From UBA2030 sp049969475 (GTDB lineage: Bacteria; Bacteroidota; Bacteroidia; Bacteroidales; TTA-H9), in contig JBMFOU010000012.1 of NCBI GenBank assembly GCA_049969475.1, positions 16,652-80,651 on the forward strand: a stretch of 64,000 nt of DNA, written 5' to 3'. How positions within the stretch are numbered: the stretch's first letter is position 1; each line of letters opens with the position of its first letter. Under the pieces are notes generated by a model. It was not told the DNA's origin. It made no database searches and saw only the letters and a program-made list of their open reading frames with translations. Shown here piece by piece: positions 44,526 through 52,802 of this stretch. The position numbers were made by a program, and so were the translations under genes.

Positions 44526-45077
44526 TTATGATTTATGGTTAATCATTTCTAGATAGTGAAGCATTTGTTCGATAATTTGCTTTAGGTCGCAACTTTCCTG
44601 GCATGAAATCATGAGGTCGTAAATCGACTGAAAATTAGGGGTCATGAGCCCGGCCTTAAATCCTGCCTTGCTTTTGGCTGCAAGCATTTTCAGGGGAAAG
44701 GCCGATTCACTGCTCAGGTCTATCAATAAGTCGAAAGACTCGGCGGTGAACCCTGCCGTCAGTAAATCGGGAAGCAGCCAGCTCCAACCCAGTTCTTTTC
44801 GGCTGAATCCCTCTTCGATTCCTGTTGGCGTGAAATGAGAAGGAATCTTTTTTTCGTTAAAGAAATATATTACGCGTGGCAAAATGCCATTTGCTCTTAA
44901 CCGATGAATGAGATCACGTACGAGGTCAAGTTGTCCGGGGTTATTGATTTCGGCCAAAATACCGGCTTTTTTTACATCCGAGAGATTAATGACACCCGGA
45001 ATCCTTTGATGTCTGATCGATTCTTTGTGAATACTGCGAATCGCCAACTTTTTGAATAATACACCAGGTAAAGGCAA
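44526..45077 (-). CDS. DUF6913-like protein
   Basis: A 183-residue soluble protein of unknown function. The frame has no early ATG; TTG 45077 is the best start, about 16 nt after the predicted transcription start. It contains KKAGILAEINNPGQLDLVRDLIHRLRANG, VIYFFNEKKIPSHF, SFDLLIDLSSESAFPLKMLAAKSKAGFKAG and SCDLKQIIEQMLHYLEMI. The LIDLS...FPL..LA..SKA.FKAG block is what I recall of the small Bacteroidetes DUF6913 family found upstream of dapA. No catalytic motif is seen. Confidence 0.7.
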   Translation of the reverse strand: MPLPGVLFKKLAIRSIHKESIRHQRIPGVINLSDVKKAGILAEINNPGQLDLVRDLIHRLRANGILPRVIYFFNEKKIPSHFTPTGIEEGFSRKELGWSWLLPDLLTAGFTAESFDLLIDLSSESAFPLKMLAAKSKAGFKAGLMTPNFQSIYDLMISCQESCDLKQIIEQMLHYLEMINHKS

Positions 45078-45100
45078 TTTTTTAGTTTTTAATATGCCAG

Positions 45101-45108
45101 CAAAATTA
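45101..45108 (-). promoter_or_regulatory. -7 promoter element of the DUF6913-dapA operon
   Basis: TAATTTTG on the minus strand, 23 bp before TTG 45077. It leaves no room for a more distant start codon. Confidence 0.6.
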
Positions 45109-45146
45109 GTATTAAAATATCACCGTAGCCACCCAAGGGTTTTCAT

Positions 45147-45154
45147 TATTTTTG
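45147..45154 (+). promoter_or_regulatory. -7 promoter element of the PhnP-like gene
   Basis: TATTTTTG, 19 bp before the ATG at 45174 and divergent from the element at 45101-45108. Confidence 0.6.
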
Positions 45155-45173
45155 ACCAAGGAAATAAGCCAAC

Positions 45174-45947
45174 ATGCAAATTACTTTTCTTGGGACAGGT
45201 ACTTCACAGGGAGTTCCGGTAATTGGTTGTCAGTGTGAGGTTTGTACATCGGCTGATCCCCGTGATGCGCGTTTGAGGTCATCGGTAATGGTGGAAACTG
45301 ACACTTTACGCATAATAATAGATGCCGGACCCGACTTTCGCACGCAGATGCTGCGCGAAGGAATCAATCATCTCGATGCCTTACTCATCACTCATGGCCA
45401 CAAAGACCACATTGGTGGTCTCGACGACGTGCGACCATTTAATTATTTGATGCGTAAGCCTGTAGAAGTTTATGCGACTGCTAATGTTCACGATGATATT
45501 CGCCGCGATTTTTTTTACGCTTTTGAAGAAGACCGCTATCCGGGAATTCCTGAGTTTAATCTTCACTTAGTAGATAATAATCCTTTTAAAATAGGTTCGC
45601 TCGAGGTAATACCTGTGGAAGTGGATCATTTTCATTTAAAGGTTTTGGGCTTTAGAATAGGAGGATTTGCCTATATCACCGATGCAAGCCATATTCCTGA
45701 TGTTGAAATGGACAAATTGAGAGGCTTAGAAGTTTTGGTAATCAATGCGTTACGATTAGAGCCCCATATTTCGCATTTCAGTTTGCCTCAGGCGCTTGAG
45801 ATTATCGCTGAGCTGAGGCCCAGGAGAGCTTTTCTTACCCATATAAGTCATCGCCTGGGAACACATGCCAGAGTAGCTAAAACTTTGCCTCAAGGGGTTT
45901 GGCTGGCATACGATGGTTTAAAAATTGAAGTAAATCTATTCACTTAG
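45174..45947 (+). CDS. Metallo-beta-lactamase fold hydrolase, PhnP-like
   Basis: A 257-residue metallohydrolase. FLGTGTSQGVPVIGCQCEVCTS carries C19, C21 and C24, matching the extra zinc site of PhnP. The main metal site is H74-G-H76-K-D78-H79. VEVDHFHLKVLGFRIG, AYITDASHIPD and FLTHISHRLGTHA supply the remaining ligands. PhnP is a phosphodiesterase acting on cyclic phosphates; the phn pathway is not visible here, so a housekeeping phosphodiesterase role is more likely. Confidence 0.85.
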   Translation: MQITFLGTGTSQGVPVIGCQCEVCTSADPRDARLRSSVMVETDTLRIIIDAGPDFRTQMLREGINHLDALLITHGHKDHIGGLDDVRPFNYLMRKPVEVYATANVHDDIRRDFFYAFEEDRYPGIPEFNLHLVDNNPFKIGSLEVIPVEVDHFHLKVLGFRIGGFAYITDASHIPDVEMDKLRGLEVLVINALRLEPHISHFSLPQALEIIAELRPRRAFLTHISHRLGTHARVAKTLPQGVWLAYDGLKIEVNLFT

Positions 45948-45979
45948 CAATTTTATAGCGGAGAAAATTTGTGAATATA

Positions 45980-47188
45980 ATGGAAAAAACAAGCGATCAA
46001 TACAATCCTTTTGAAAGGCTGAGAATTTTATGGAGAAAAATTAGGCTTACTCGAAGGATTGGACACCGAAGGAAAGCCGAGCGGAAGATGAGGGAACAAG
46101 CTGCCCGACTCAGGCAGCTCAATGAGCGTCAATGGCAAAAGCGCCGTCAGCGGCGTCTGATTCGTTTTGTAATTCGGCGAAGCATTAGAAAGCTTTTTCA
46201 GCAAAAAAAGACTGAAATTGTTGTCCCTGAAATAAAAACCACTCAGCTTAAAGAAGCTGCGTCGTATACCATCTGGGGTCGTCGCAAGCGCATCATTTGC
46301 TTTTTACTCCGGCGCTTCTACCATAATCTGCGTTATGGGGATCCGGAAAGTCGCAGGAAAGGCTACACTCTGTGGAAAACCATTGGACCCGCTGGAAAGC
46401 TGGCTATAGTGCTCAACTCATGGTCTTCTGCTATAGTAGCCTATTTTCTGGTTAGTTTTACCGGCCAACTGCTAAACACGTTAGTTGCATCTACTTTCAA
46501 TTATGCAGCTGTTATTCGTTATTACCGTGTGATTTATTTTATAAGTCCGCGCGAATATACCACTGATGCAGTGAAAACTCTATTTAGTATTGAGCCTTTC
46601 ACTGCTTTATTCCTGGGTATTATGGCCCTGATTGTTTATTTGTACGTAAGGCCTTTTGAAGGTACGCTCAAACAGATTTTCCTCTGGGCTTATGTATGGG
46701 GTATGGTTTTATTTTTCGGTGCCCTTGCTGTAGGCAATATTTTCACCAAAGGTTTTGGACATGTGATTACGTATATGTATTTGATGGACACCGCCAAACT
46801 GATTATTACTATGGGAGCCCTGGGTGTCCTGCTCCTGGTGGGTACTTTTTCCCGAGCCCTTTTCCTCAGCCAGGCGAACTGTTATTTTCAAGAACTCAAT
46901 CAATACAATCTAAGAGGGATTGTTTTATATCAGGTGGTTTGGCCGTATTTTCTGGCAACAGCATTTATAGTTTTGATAAAACTGCCCCAAATTCAATATT
47001 ATGAAGGATTTACCCTGCTTACAGGGCTTATTTTTATTCTGCCGGTTTGGCAGTCGCCAGGTCTTGAGGCTGAAATGCTCTTCGAATATTCAGGCCGTTT
47101 GTATTTAAGGCGAAAAATATTGATTTTCAGTATTCTGATTTGGATTTTGTATCGGTTTTTTACGGATCCCTTTTTATTTGGTCGTTAA
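45980..47188 (+). CDS. Membrane protein with strongly basic N-terminal domain
   Basis: A 402-residue protein I do not recognise. ATG 45980 was chosen; GTG 45971 is an alternative. Residues 1-110 are extremely basic (ERLRILWRKIRLTRRIGHRR, RQWQKRRQRRLIRFVIRR) and probably cytoplasmic. Then come about six helices from near 145 on (IVLNSWSSAIVAYFLVSF, EPFTALFLGIMALIVYLYV, AYVWGMVLFFGALAVGNIF, AKLIITMGALGVLLLVGTF and two more). The membrane part resembles generic DUF3667/Yip1-like proteins in topology only. It shares its direction with the PhnP-like gene 32 bp upstream and converges on the histidine kinase gene with a 9-bp gap. Confidence 0.7.
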   Translation: MEKTSDQYNPFERLRILWRKIRLTRRIGHRRKAERKMREQAARLRQLNERQWQKRRQRRLIRFVIRRSIRKLFQQKKTEIVVPEIKTTQLKEAASYTIWGRRKRIICFLLRRFYHNLRYGDPESRRKGYTLWKTIGPAGKLAIVLNSWSSAIVAYFLVSFTGQLLNTLVASTFNYAAVIRYYRVIYFISPREYTTDAVKTLFSIEPFTALFLGIMALIVYLYVRPFEGTLKQIFLWAYVWGMVLFFGALAVGNIFTKGFGHVITYMYLMDTAKLIITMGALGVLLLVGTFSRALFLSQANCYFQELNQYNLRGIVLYQVVWPYFLATAFIVLIKLPQIQYYEGFTLLTGLIFILPVWQSPGLEAEMLFEYSGRLYLRRKILIFSILIWILYRFFTDPFLFGR

Positions 47189-47197
47189 TTCCTACTT

Positions 47198-49954
47198 TTA
47201 GCTTGCAATCATGGTGGCTACCAGCGTCTGAAGTTCGCTACGGGTGAATGGTTTGGCCAGGTAATGGGTAAACCCCTCTTCAATCATTTCATCGGCGCGG
47301 TAAAGTCTTACGTTGGCTGTTATGGCTGCAACGGGTATCAGACGCGTTTTAGGGGATCGACGGAGTTCTTTCACTACATCAATGCCACTGGGGCCTCTAC
47401 CCAAACTTATATCCAACAAAATGGCATCGTAATGAAAAGACTTTGCCAGGCTAAGAGCTGTGGCTCCATCGAGGGCTACATCTGTGTGATATAGATTTTG
47501 TAGGTTATAAACCATAAATTCCCGGTTGGTATCGTCATCTTCCACCACCAAAATGCGATAATTTTTTTCTGGGGATTGAGCAAAAGGACGGAAAATGGAG
47601 TCGCGCATTTTTTCTTCTTCCGTAAGAGCCGGGAATGCAAGAGTAAATATGCTACCCTCTCCCGGCTTGCTTTCTAAGCTAATCTGTCCACCTAAAATAT
47701 TCACCAAGTTTTTAGCCAGGCTCAAACCCACTCCAGTCCCGTCGTAACTACGCTGATTTCCTTCGCTAGCTTGTCGGAAACTTTCAAAGATTTGCCCCTG
47801 TTGTTCGGGCGGAATACCTATCCCTGTGTCTTTTACTCGTATGATTGTATAGGGATGATCGCGTCGCAATTCTTCAAGTAGCTCAATGGTGATATTACCT
47901 GAATGCGTATACTTGATGGCATTATCAACCAGTAAATCGAGAATGCGGGTAAACAAATCAGGGTCAGATCTTAAAACCAGTTGTGTGGCTCTGGGTTGGT
48001 AAAAGAATGTCAGTCCCTTTTCTTCAGCCTTATCTCTGTATTTTTCGCGAACCAAGCGTTCAGTGACTTGATGAACGTTAAAATCGGAATTGTGTATATC
48101 TAATCTAAGTAATTCAGTATCAGAAAGGTCTAGGATGCCCGTGAGGGTGTTCAACAGTCGCTCGCCACTCTGAAGAATGGTGCGTGCCATCGTACGGTGT
48201 TTTTCATCCTGGCATTCTTCTATCAAAAGTTCGGCAAAACCATTTATCCCGTTGAGGGGTGTTCTTAGCTCGTGATACATGGTGTTGAGGATATGATTAG
48301 TCAGCCGGTCGGCAGCAGAGGCTTTTTCCATGTATTCGGCCAGCGATTTCCTAACCCGCTTCATTTCTTCGTTAATGTATTGGTTCTCTGCTTTCCATCT
48401 GAGGGTAAGCAACCATTGATTGAAAAGGAAAATCAGGCTCATCAAAAAAAGTCCGGTAACAATAGCCACCACAGCCCATACCCGAGAAACCCCGTAGCTT
48501 TGTCTGGGTTGGGTTTGGATAGTGGTCTGAGGAATTGATTCATCGGCTTTCGATGCTTCTTTTGCCTGCATAACACGTACTCCTGTGAGATAATCACGGT
48601 ATCGCGTTTCGGACTCATGGAAAGTTTTGTAGTATTTGAAGGCTTTTTCGAAATCCCCTTTGAGCTCTGCTATACGTGCCTTTTCCTCATATAGATATAT
48701 CATTTCTTGCTCAAGCCCAAGGTTCTCGGCTAGTGCTAAGGCTCTGTCAATCAATGCATCTGCTTCAGCTAAAGCTTTTTTCTTCTCGAGGAGCTGGGCT
48801 TGGGTATGCAACACAGGTATCAATTCAGCCATTTGTTTTTCTCTCTCCAAGATTTGGATGGCCAGGTTGGTAAGCTTTAGCCCCTTTTCTACCTGTTTTT
48901 TTTTGAGAAAGATATTGGCCAGGTTATTGAGAGGATAATGCATGGATGAAGAGTCTTTCGATTGTCGATAACCTTCTATGGAACGCACCAGCAGTTTTTG
49001 GGCCTCTTCTGAATTTCCCAGTTCATCGTAAATCAAGCCCAGATTGTTATAGACCATGTTGATATCCACTTGCTCGGGATATTTCATTTGTTGATAGCTC
49101 TGCATTGCTTTTTCAAAAAATGAAGCAGCCGATTTAAGGTCTGCGGCTTGCCACATCACCGTTCCAATATTGTTGTAAATGATGAAAAGTAAATCCGGGG
49201 CCTTGAGTTTCTCGGCTACCCGCTTCGCATTAAGGTAATGGTGTAGCGATTGGGGAAGTTTTCCTAAATAATAATCTACGAGCCCCGCTTGGATGTGTAC
49301 ACTCACATAGGTGAGATGATCGGTGGAGTCCAGTTGTAGAAGTTGTAAGGCTTTTTCAATGGTACTCTCTGATTCGGCGAATCTCTGTAGGTCCTGCATT
49401 GCCTGACTCCTGGCCAGGTAAGCTCTTGTTTTTAACGACATAGGGGCATCCGTGCTGTTAATCACCATCTCGGCAAGCTGCAAAGCATAGTGGGGCCTTT
49501 TGAGCGAGAGTTGAATGAAAGCTTTGTGTGTGGTAGCTTTTAGCAGAAAATAAGTAGTAACATTCACCGGACAGTGAATGGCTTTATTAATATACTTCTC
49601 TGCCTCGTATTTTTCTCCAAGAGTGTTCAACGCCTGACTCATCAGAAGCCAGGCCTCGCTCAAGAGTGCATTTCGGCAGTGACGTACAGGCGTAATTTTT
49701 AGTCTTTTACCTACCTCGGCTACTGCCCCGTCATTTTTGTCAAGATTCTTTTCTGCAAAAGCATTGAATTGCCTCAAAGTATCATCCCAGCTACTTGCTT
49801 TAAAGTTTTTAAGTAGGCTATCAACCAATCTTAATTCGCTTGCTGGGATATCGGTAGGCTGAGAAAAACAAGGCCCATGAGCCTGTAATAAGAAAAGACT
49901 TAGGACGACGCAAAGTGCCTTTCTATACAGCGACTTGTTTGGGATAGATTGCAT
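47198..49954 (-). CDS. TPR hybrid histidine kinase with receiver domain
   Basis: A 918-residue signalling protein. It has a signal peptide (residues 1-30), about seven TPR repeats in the periplasmic part (residues 100-450), one helix (VWAVVAIVTGLFLMSLIFLF), and a short coiled coil. The kinase core has the H-box MYHELRTPLNGINGF, N-box DNAIKYTHSG, G1 VKDTGIGIPPEQQ and G2 GTGVGLSLAKN. The C-terminal receiver has acidic residues in VVEDDDTN, the phospho-Asp in ILLDISLGRGP and Lys in YLAKPF. No DNA-binding domain or partner regulator is adjacent. TPR sensors of this type may sense envelope or peptide signals. Its promoter is at 50001-50008. Confidence 0.9.
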   Translation of the reverse strand: MQSIPNKSLYRKALCVVLSLFLLQAHGPCFSQPTDIPASELRLVDSLLKNFKASSWDDTLRQFNAFAEKNLDKNDGAVAEVGKRLKITPVRHCRNALLSEAWLLMSQALNTLGEKYEAEKYINKAIHCPVNVTTYFLLKATTHKAFIQLSLKRPHYALQLAEMVINSTDAPMSLKTRAYLARSQAMQDLQRFAESESTIEKALQLLQLDSTDHLTYVSVHIQAGLVDYYLGKLPQSLHHYLNAKRVAEKLKAPDLLFIIYNNIGTVMWQAADLKSAASFFEKAMQSYQQMKYPEQVDINMVYNNLGLIYDELGNSEEAQKLLVRSIEGYRQSKDSSSMHYPLNNLANIFLKKKQVEKGLKLTNLAIQILEREKQMAELIPVLHTQAQLLEKKKALAEADALIDRALALAENLGLEQEMIYLYEEKARIAELKGDFEKAFKYYKTFHESETRYRDYLTGVRVMQAKEASKADESIPQTTIQTQPRQSYGVSRVWAVVAIVTGLFLMSLIFLFNQWLLTLRWKAENQYINEEMKRVRKSLAEYMEKASAADRLTNHILNTMYHELRTPLNGINGFAELLIEECQDEKHRTMARTILQSGERLLNTLTGILDLSDTELLRLDIHNSDFNVHQVTERLVREKYRDKAEEKGLTFFYQPRATQLVLRSDPDLFTRILDLLVDNAIKYTHSGNITIELLEELRRDHPYTIIRVKDTGIGIPPEQQGQIFESFRQASEGNQRSYDGTGVGLSLAKNLVNILGGQISLESKPGEGSIFTLAFPALTEEEKMRDSIFRPFAQSPEKNYRILVVEDDDTNREFMVYNLQNLYHTDVALDGATALSLAKSFHYDAILLDISLGRGPSGIDVVKELRRSPKTRLIPVAAITANVRLYRADEMIEEGFTHYLAKPFTRSELQTLVATMIAS

Positions 49955-50000
49955 GAGGTGGTGTATTCAAAAAATGGAAACTTCTATCAGTGTATGGAAA

Positions 50001-50008
50001 CAAAGGTA
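50001..50008 (-). promoter_or_regulatory. -7 promoter element of the histidine kinase gene
   Basis: TACCTTTG on the minus strand, 46 bp before the ATG at 49954. It is divergent from the element at 50052-50059. Confidence 0.55.
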
Positions 50009-50051
50009 AAAATTGTTTTACGAAAAAATCATGCAAAGACCCTAAAACCGG

Positions 50052-50059
50052 TAATTTTG
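50052..50059 (+). promoter_or_regulatory. -7 promoter element of the lpxL-like gene
   Basis: TAATTTTG, 24 bp before ATG 50084. This excludes the longer frame that would start at 49949. Confidence 0.65.
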
Positions 50060-50083
50060 CCGTATTTGCGCAAACATAAGAGG

Positions 50084-50983
50084 ATGAAGAAGGCCGGTGC
50101 TTATCTTGCATATTTGGTTTTTAAGGTGATAGTAAAGCTTTTTTATATCTTGCCTTGGTCTCTCCTTTATTGGCTGTCAGATGGACTTCGGGTATTTTTA
50201 TTTTCCCTGGTCAGATATAGGACAAAGGTAGTCCGTGGTAATCTCGAAAGGCTTTTTCCTGATAAACCCACGGAATGGAAAAACAACACCCTAAAAGCCT
50301 TTTATGGAAATCTGAGTGATATTATTGTTGAGAGCATCAAGGGTTATGGCATGCCTTCTCACGAATTGCTTAAGCGATTTAATTTGGAAAATGTGGAAGA
50401 ACTTTCCCGGATTGAGGCCCTTTATCCAAGGATTATCATTGCCTCGGCCCATTGCGGTAATTGGGAATGGGGAGCTATAACTGCGCCGTTACTTTTAAAT
50501 TATTCCACCTACGGCCTTTACAAGCCTTTGTCCAATCCATTTATAGACAGATGGATGCGCCAACGCAGGGCAAAAGAGGGGATGCATCTGGTCCCCATAT
50601 CAGCAACATCCTCGATGTTTAAAAATCAAAGCGAAAAAGCTGCCTATTTTTTTATTACTGATCAGCATCCTTCTCGTAGGCAAAATGCCATCTGGGTGCG
50701 TTTTTTTGATTATCCAACGGCCTGGATTCATGGATTGGAAAAATATGCCCATCTTCATCGCTTACCCGTGTTCTATTTTGGTATTCGCCGGCAGGGACGG
50801 GGTCAATACAAAGTTTATATTCGCGAAATTGCCCTACATCCGGAAGAACTGCCCTGGGGCGAAATTACCCGTAGGTATGTGAAAGTGCTGGAAGAGGCTA
50901 TTAAAGAAGATCCTGCCAACTGGCTATGGACCCATAGGAGGTGGAAATATGCTCCGGTTGACAGCGATCAGATATGGAATTGA
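50084..50983 (+). CDS. Lipid A biosynthesis acyltransferase (LpxL/HtrB family)
   Basis: A 299-residue inner-membrane acyltransferase. N-terminal helices (AYLAYLVFKVIVKLFYILPW) precede the LPLAT domain, with the catalytic HX4E motif in SAHCGNWEWG and the downstream FITDQHPSR and LPVFYFGIRRQGRG blocks. WLWTHRRWKY near the C-terminus is typical of LpxL/LpxM. It adds a secondary acyl chain to lipid A or a related lipid. It ends 3 bp before the convergent PlsC-like gene, so two acyltransferase genes face each other tail to tail. Confidence 0.9.
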   Translation: MKKAGAYLAYLVFKVIVKLFYILPWSLLYWLSDGLRVFLFSLVRYRTKVVRGNLERLFPDKPTEWKNNTLKAFYGNLSDIIVESIKGYGMPSHELLKRFNLENVEELSRIEALYPRIIIASAHCGNWEWGAITAPLLLNYSTYGLYKPLSNPFIDRWMRQRRAKEGMHLVPISATSSMFKNQSEKAAYFFITDQHPSRRQNAIWVRFFDYPTAWIHGLEKYAHLHRLPVFYFGIRRQGRGQYKVYIREIALHPEELPWGEITRRYVKVLEEAIKEDPANWLWTHRRWKYAPVDSDQIWN

Positions 50984-50986
50984 AGT

Positions 50987-51544
50987 TTACAAGCCAGCGG
51001 GAGGATGTTCAATATATTTTTCGGGGTGTTTGGCCCACCGCGCCCTGAACCAGCCTTGAATTTTGGGTAAGTCCTGCTCGATATTGCCTGAAGGGGTAAA
51101 TACCGGCCCTAACATGAGTTTCCGTTCCATATAATTTACCACACCCAACTGAATGGGCATGCCTGTGTCTATACTCATTTTGTAAAATCCTGTTTTCCAT
51201 CTTTTTACGGCTTTACGCGTGCCTTCAGGAGTAATAATCAGATAAAAGGATGCTGCCTTTTTCAATTGTTCTATCATTTGCTGATAAAAGTGGGTATGCC
51301 GGTTAGGGTAAACGGGTATGGCCCCTAAATTCCGCAAAATAGGGCCCAGTGGCCAGAAAAAATATTTCGATTTAATGAGAAATTTAGGCTTAATACCGAC
51401 AGCCCTGGTAAATAGAAAACCCCACACAAAATCCCACATGCTGGTGTGTGGGGCCGATACGAAAATAAGCTTTGGTATAGGAGGGGGAGCCCCTTCAATC
51501 TGCCAGCCTGTAATTTGTAATAAATAAAGTGCAATTCGTTGCAT
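50987..51544 (-). CDS. 1-acyl-glycerol-3-phosphate acyltransferase-like protein
   Basis: A 185-residue LPLAT-family protein. The HX4D motif is in SAPHTSMWDFVWG, the substrate motif in IKSKYFFWPLGPILRNLGAIPVYP, and ITPEGTRK is the conserved EGTRxR-like block. The short form without an obvious helix is common in Bacteroidetes. It likely acylates a glycerophosphate or related lipid, though specificity is not readable. It follows the Gre-factor gene by 8 bp and is probably on its transcript. Confidence 0.88.
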   Translation of the reverse strand: MQRIALYLLQITGWQIEGAPPPIPKLIFVSAPHTSMWDFVWGFLFTRAVGIKPKFLIKSKYFFWPLGPILRNLGAIPVYPNRHTHFYQQMIEQLKKAASFYLIITPEGTRKAVKRWKTGFYKMSIDTGMPIQLGVVNYMERKLMLGPVFTPSGNIEQDLPKIQGWFRARWAKHPEKYIEHPPAGL

Positions 51545-51552
51545 GCAAAACT

Positions 51553-52005
51553 TTAAAGAATCTGGAGAATAGTGTGTTTGACATTATTAAATGTAAATTC
51601 ATCTCCTTCCTTTTTGCCTTTCATGGCGGCAAATATGGGTACCTGAGGAGAGATGACATACCAGGTTTCTCCATCCACTTCCAGTTTGCCCATTCCTATG
51701 GCCACAAACATCTTTTGTTTGGAAGTGATTACGGCTGCGCCAAATTCCACCACTTCCGATTTATGATTGGGATCAATACGCCGAAGTATCTCGAGCTGTT
51801 CATTGGCTTTCTGAAATTGCCGTGCAAACATTTCGCTCTTTTGAAGATATTGCGTGCGATACGATTCGTAAATGTCCATTGTGTTCACCTCTTCCTGAGC
51901 TGCCTGATCAGCTTCGGTCATTGCCTGACGGGCCAGCTCAGCGGCCTCTTCCTGCGCCTTTAATACGGCATCATACACTCTGTGCTTGACGTTTTTTTTG
52001 CTCAT
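51553..52005 (-). CDS. GreA/GreB-family transcription factor
   Basis: A 150-residue protein from ATG 52005; the longer frame to 52059 runs through a hairpin in the leader. The N-terminus is a Gre-like coiled coil (AVLKAQEEAAELARQAMTEADQAAQEE, then QTQYLQK-type helices). The C-terminal half has the FKBP-like fold (VVEFGAAVITSKQKMFVAIG, YVISPQVPIFAAMKGKKEGDEF). It would bind the RNA polymerase secondary channel or act as a related Gre-like factor. The acidic tip residues are less obvious than in GreA, so activity is uncertain. Its leader contains a terminator-like hairpin. Confidence 0.82.
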   Translation of the reverse strand: MSKKNVKHRVYDAVLKAQEEAAELARQAMTEADQAAQEEVNTMDIYESYRTQYLQKSEMFARQFQKANEQLEILRRIDPNHKSEVVEFGAAVITSKQKMFVAIGMGKLEVDGETWYVISPQVPIFAAMKGKKEGDEFTFNNVKHTILQIL

Positions 52006-52032
52006 GGCCTCACAATTCAATAAATGTTGGAT

Positions 52033-52080
52033 AAAAAAAAACCCCCCGGATGCATCCATTCAAAATAGTTTACCGGGAAA
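52033..52080 (-). terminator. Terminator-like hairpin in the Gre-factor leader (possible attenuator)
   Basis: On the minus strand TTTCCCGG (52080-52073) pairs with CCGGGGGG (52049-52042), three pairs being G-T. The 23-nt loop contains the palindrome GGATGCATCC. Nine T follow. It lies between the promoter and the start codon of the Gre-factor gene. Confidence 0.55.
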
Positions 52081-52088
52081 GGTCATGG

Positions 52089-52096
52089 CAAAAATA
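52089..52096 (-). promoter_or_regulatory. -7 promoter element of the Gre-factor gene
   Basis: TATTTTTG on the minus strand. Predicted start near 52082, giving a leader of about 77 nt that begins with the terminator-like hairpin. Confidence 0.6.
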
Positions 52097-52190
52097 AGCA
52101 TTCTTTTAAAATTTTCCAAAAGTGTGACCACAATTCTTCACAATTGACGCAGCTTTCAAGCCTAGTTCATAATTTATTCACCGAATGACC

Positions 52191-52198
52191 TAATTTTG
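52191..52198 (+). promoter_or_regulatory. -7 promoter element of the DUF5063 gene
   Basis: TAATTTTG, 24 bp before ATG 52223. The longer frame start at 52196 falls inside it. Confidence 0.65.
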
Positions 52199-52222
52199 CC
52201 ACCGATTATTCACCTTTCAGTC

Positions 52223-52780
52223 ATGGAAGATATTCCTAATCTACCCATTTATCAGCGAACGGTACTCGAAATGCTGGCTGTGGCTTACGATTATTGTTCA
52301 TATATGGAAAAAGCAGAAACCCACAGTCGTTCCGAAATAGCTTCATACCTGGTAAAGGTGCTGCCCCTGCTTTATGTTAAGGGTGAACTGCTCCCTGAGG
52401 TAGAGCCTGAGTATCCCGAAGCCAACGAACGCTACATTACAGAAGAGGAATGGGAAAGCCTTTTTAATGCCTTGCGTCATAAGTTTGAAAGGGACGACAT
52501 TTATTATGCCTTCGACCCGGCGGCTTATGGCTGGGGAGAGGCCTTAAAAGTGAGTCTGGCCGAGCATCTTTCCGATATCTATCAGGATATGAAGGATTTT
52601 GTGCTTCTTTATCAAAAAAATTCGAGGGCAGCCAAAGAAAATGCAGTAGCCGAAATCCGAAGACTTTTCCTTACGCATTGGGGGCCGAGAGTTGCCTCAG
52701 CATTGCCCGCTTTGCATTACATGGCTCACGATGAGCCAGGCCCGTATTTTGCTGATAGCACCCTCTCTGAAAACGATTAA
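52223..52780 (+). CDS. DUF5063 domain protein
   Basis: A 185-residue all-helical acidic protein: VLEMLAVAYDYCSYMEKAE, LVKVLPLLYVKGELLPEVEP, YITEEEWESLFNALRHKF, then SLAEHLSDIYQDMKDFVLLYQ and RLFLTHWGPRVASALPALHYM. This pattern is that of DUF5063, whose role is unknown and which is usually encoded beside an exonuclease or glycosyltransferase in Bacteroidetes. It ends 22 bp before the glycosyltransferase gene, with which it probably shares a transcript. Confidence 0.8.
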   Translation: MEDIPNLPIYQRTVLEMLAVAYDYCSYMEKAETHSRSEIASYLVKVLPLLYVKGELLPEVEPEYPEANERYITEEEWESLFNALRHKFERDDIYYAFDPAAYGWGEALKVSLAEHLSDIYQDMKDFVLLYQKNSRAAKENAVAEIRRLFLTHWGPRVASALPALHYMAHDEPGPYFADSTLSEND

Positions 52781-52802
52781 TCAAGTATTTTCCTCCCTAT
52801 TC

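Noticed and set aside
49949..50083. N-terminal extension of the LpxL-like protein
   Set aside because: It runs over the divergent promoters, and TAATTTTG at 50052-50059 lies just before ATG 50084.
52692..52802. N-terminal extension of the glycosyltransferase
   Set aside because: It overlaps the end of the DUF5063 gene in another frame, and the GT2 domain starts exactly at ATG 52803.
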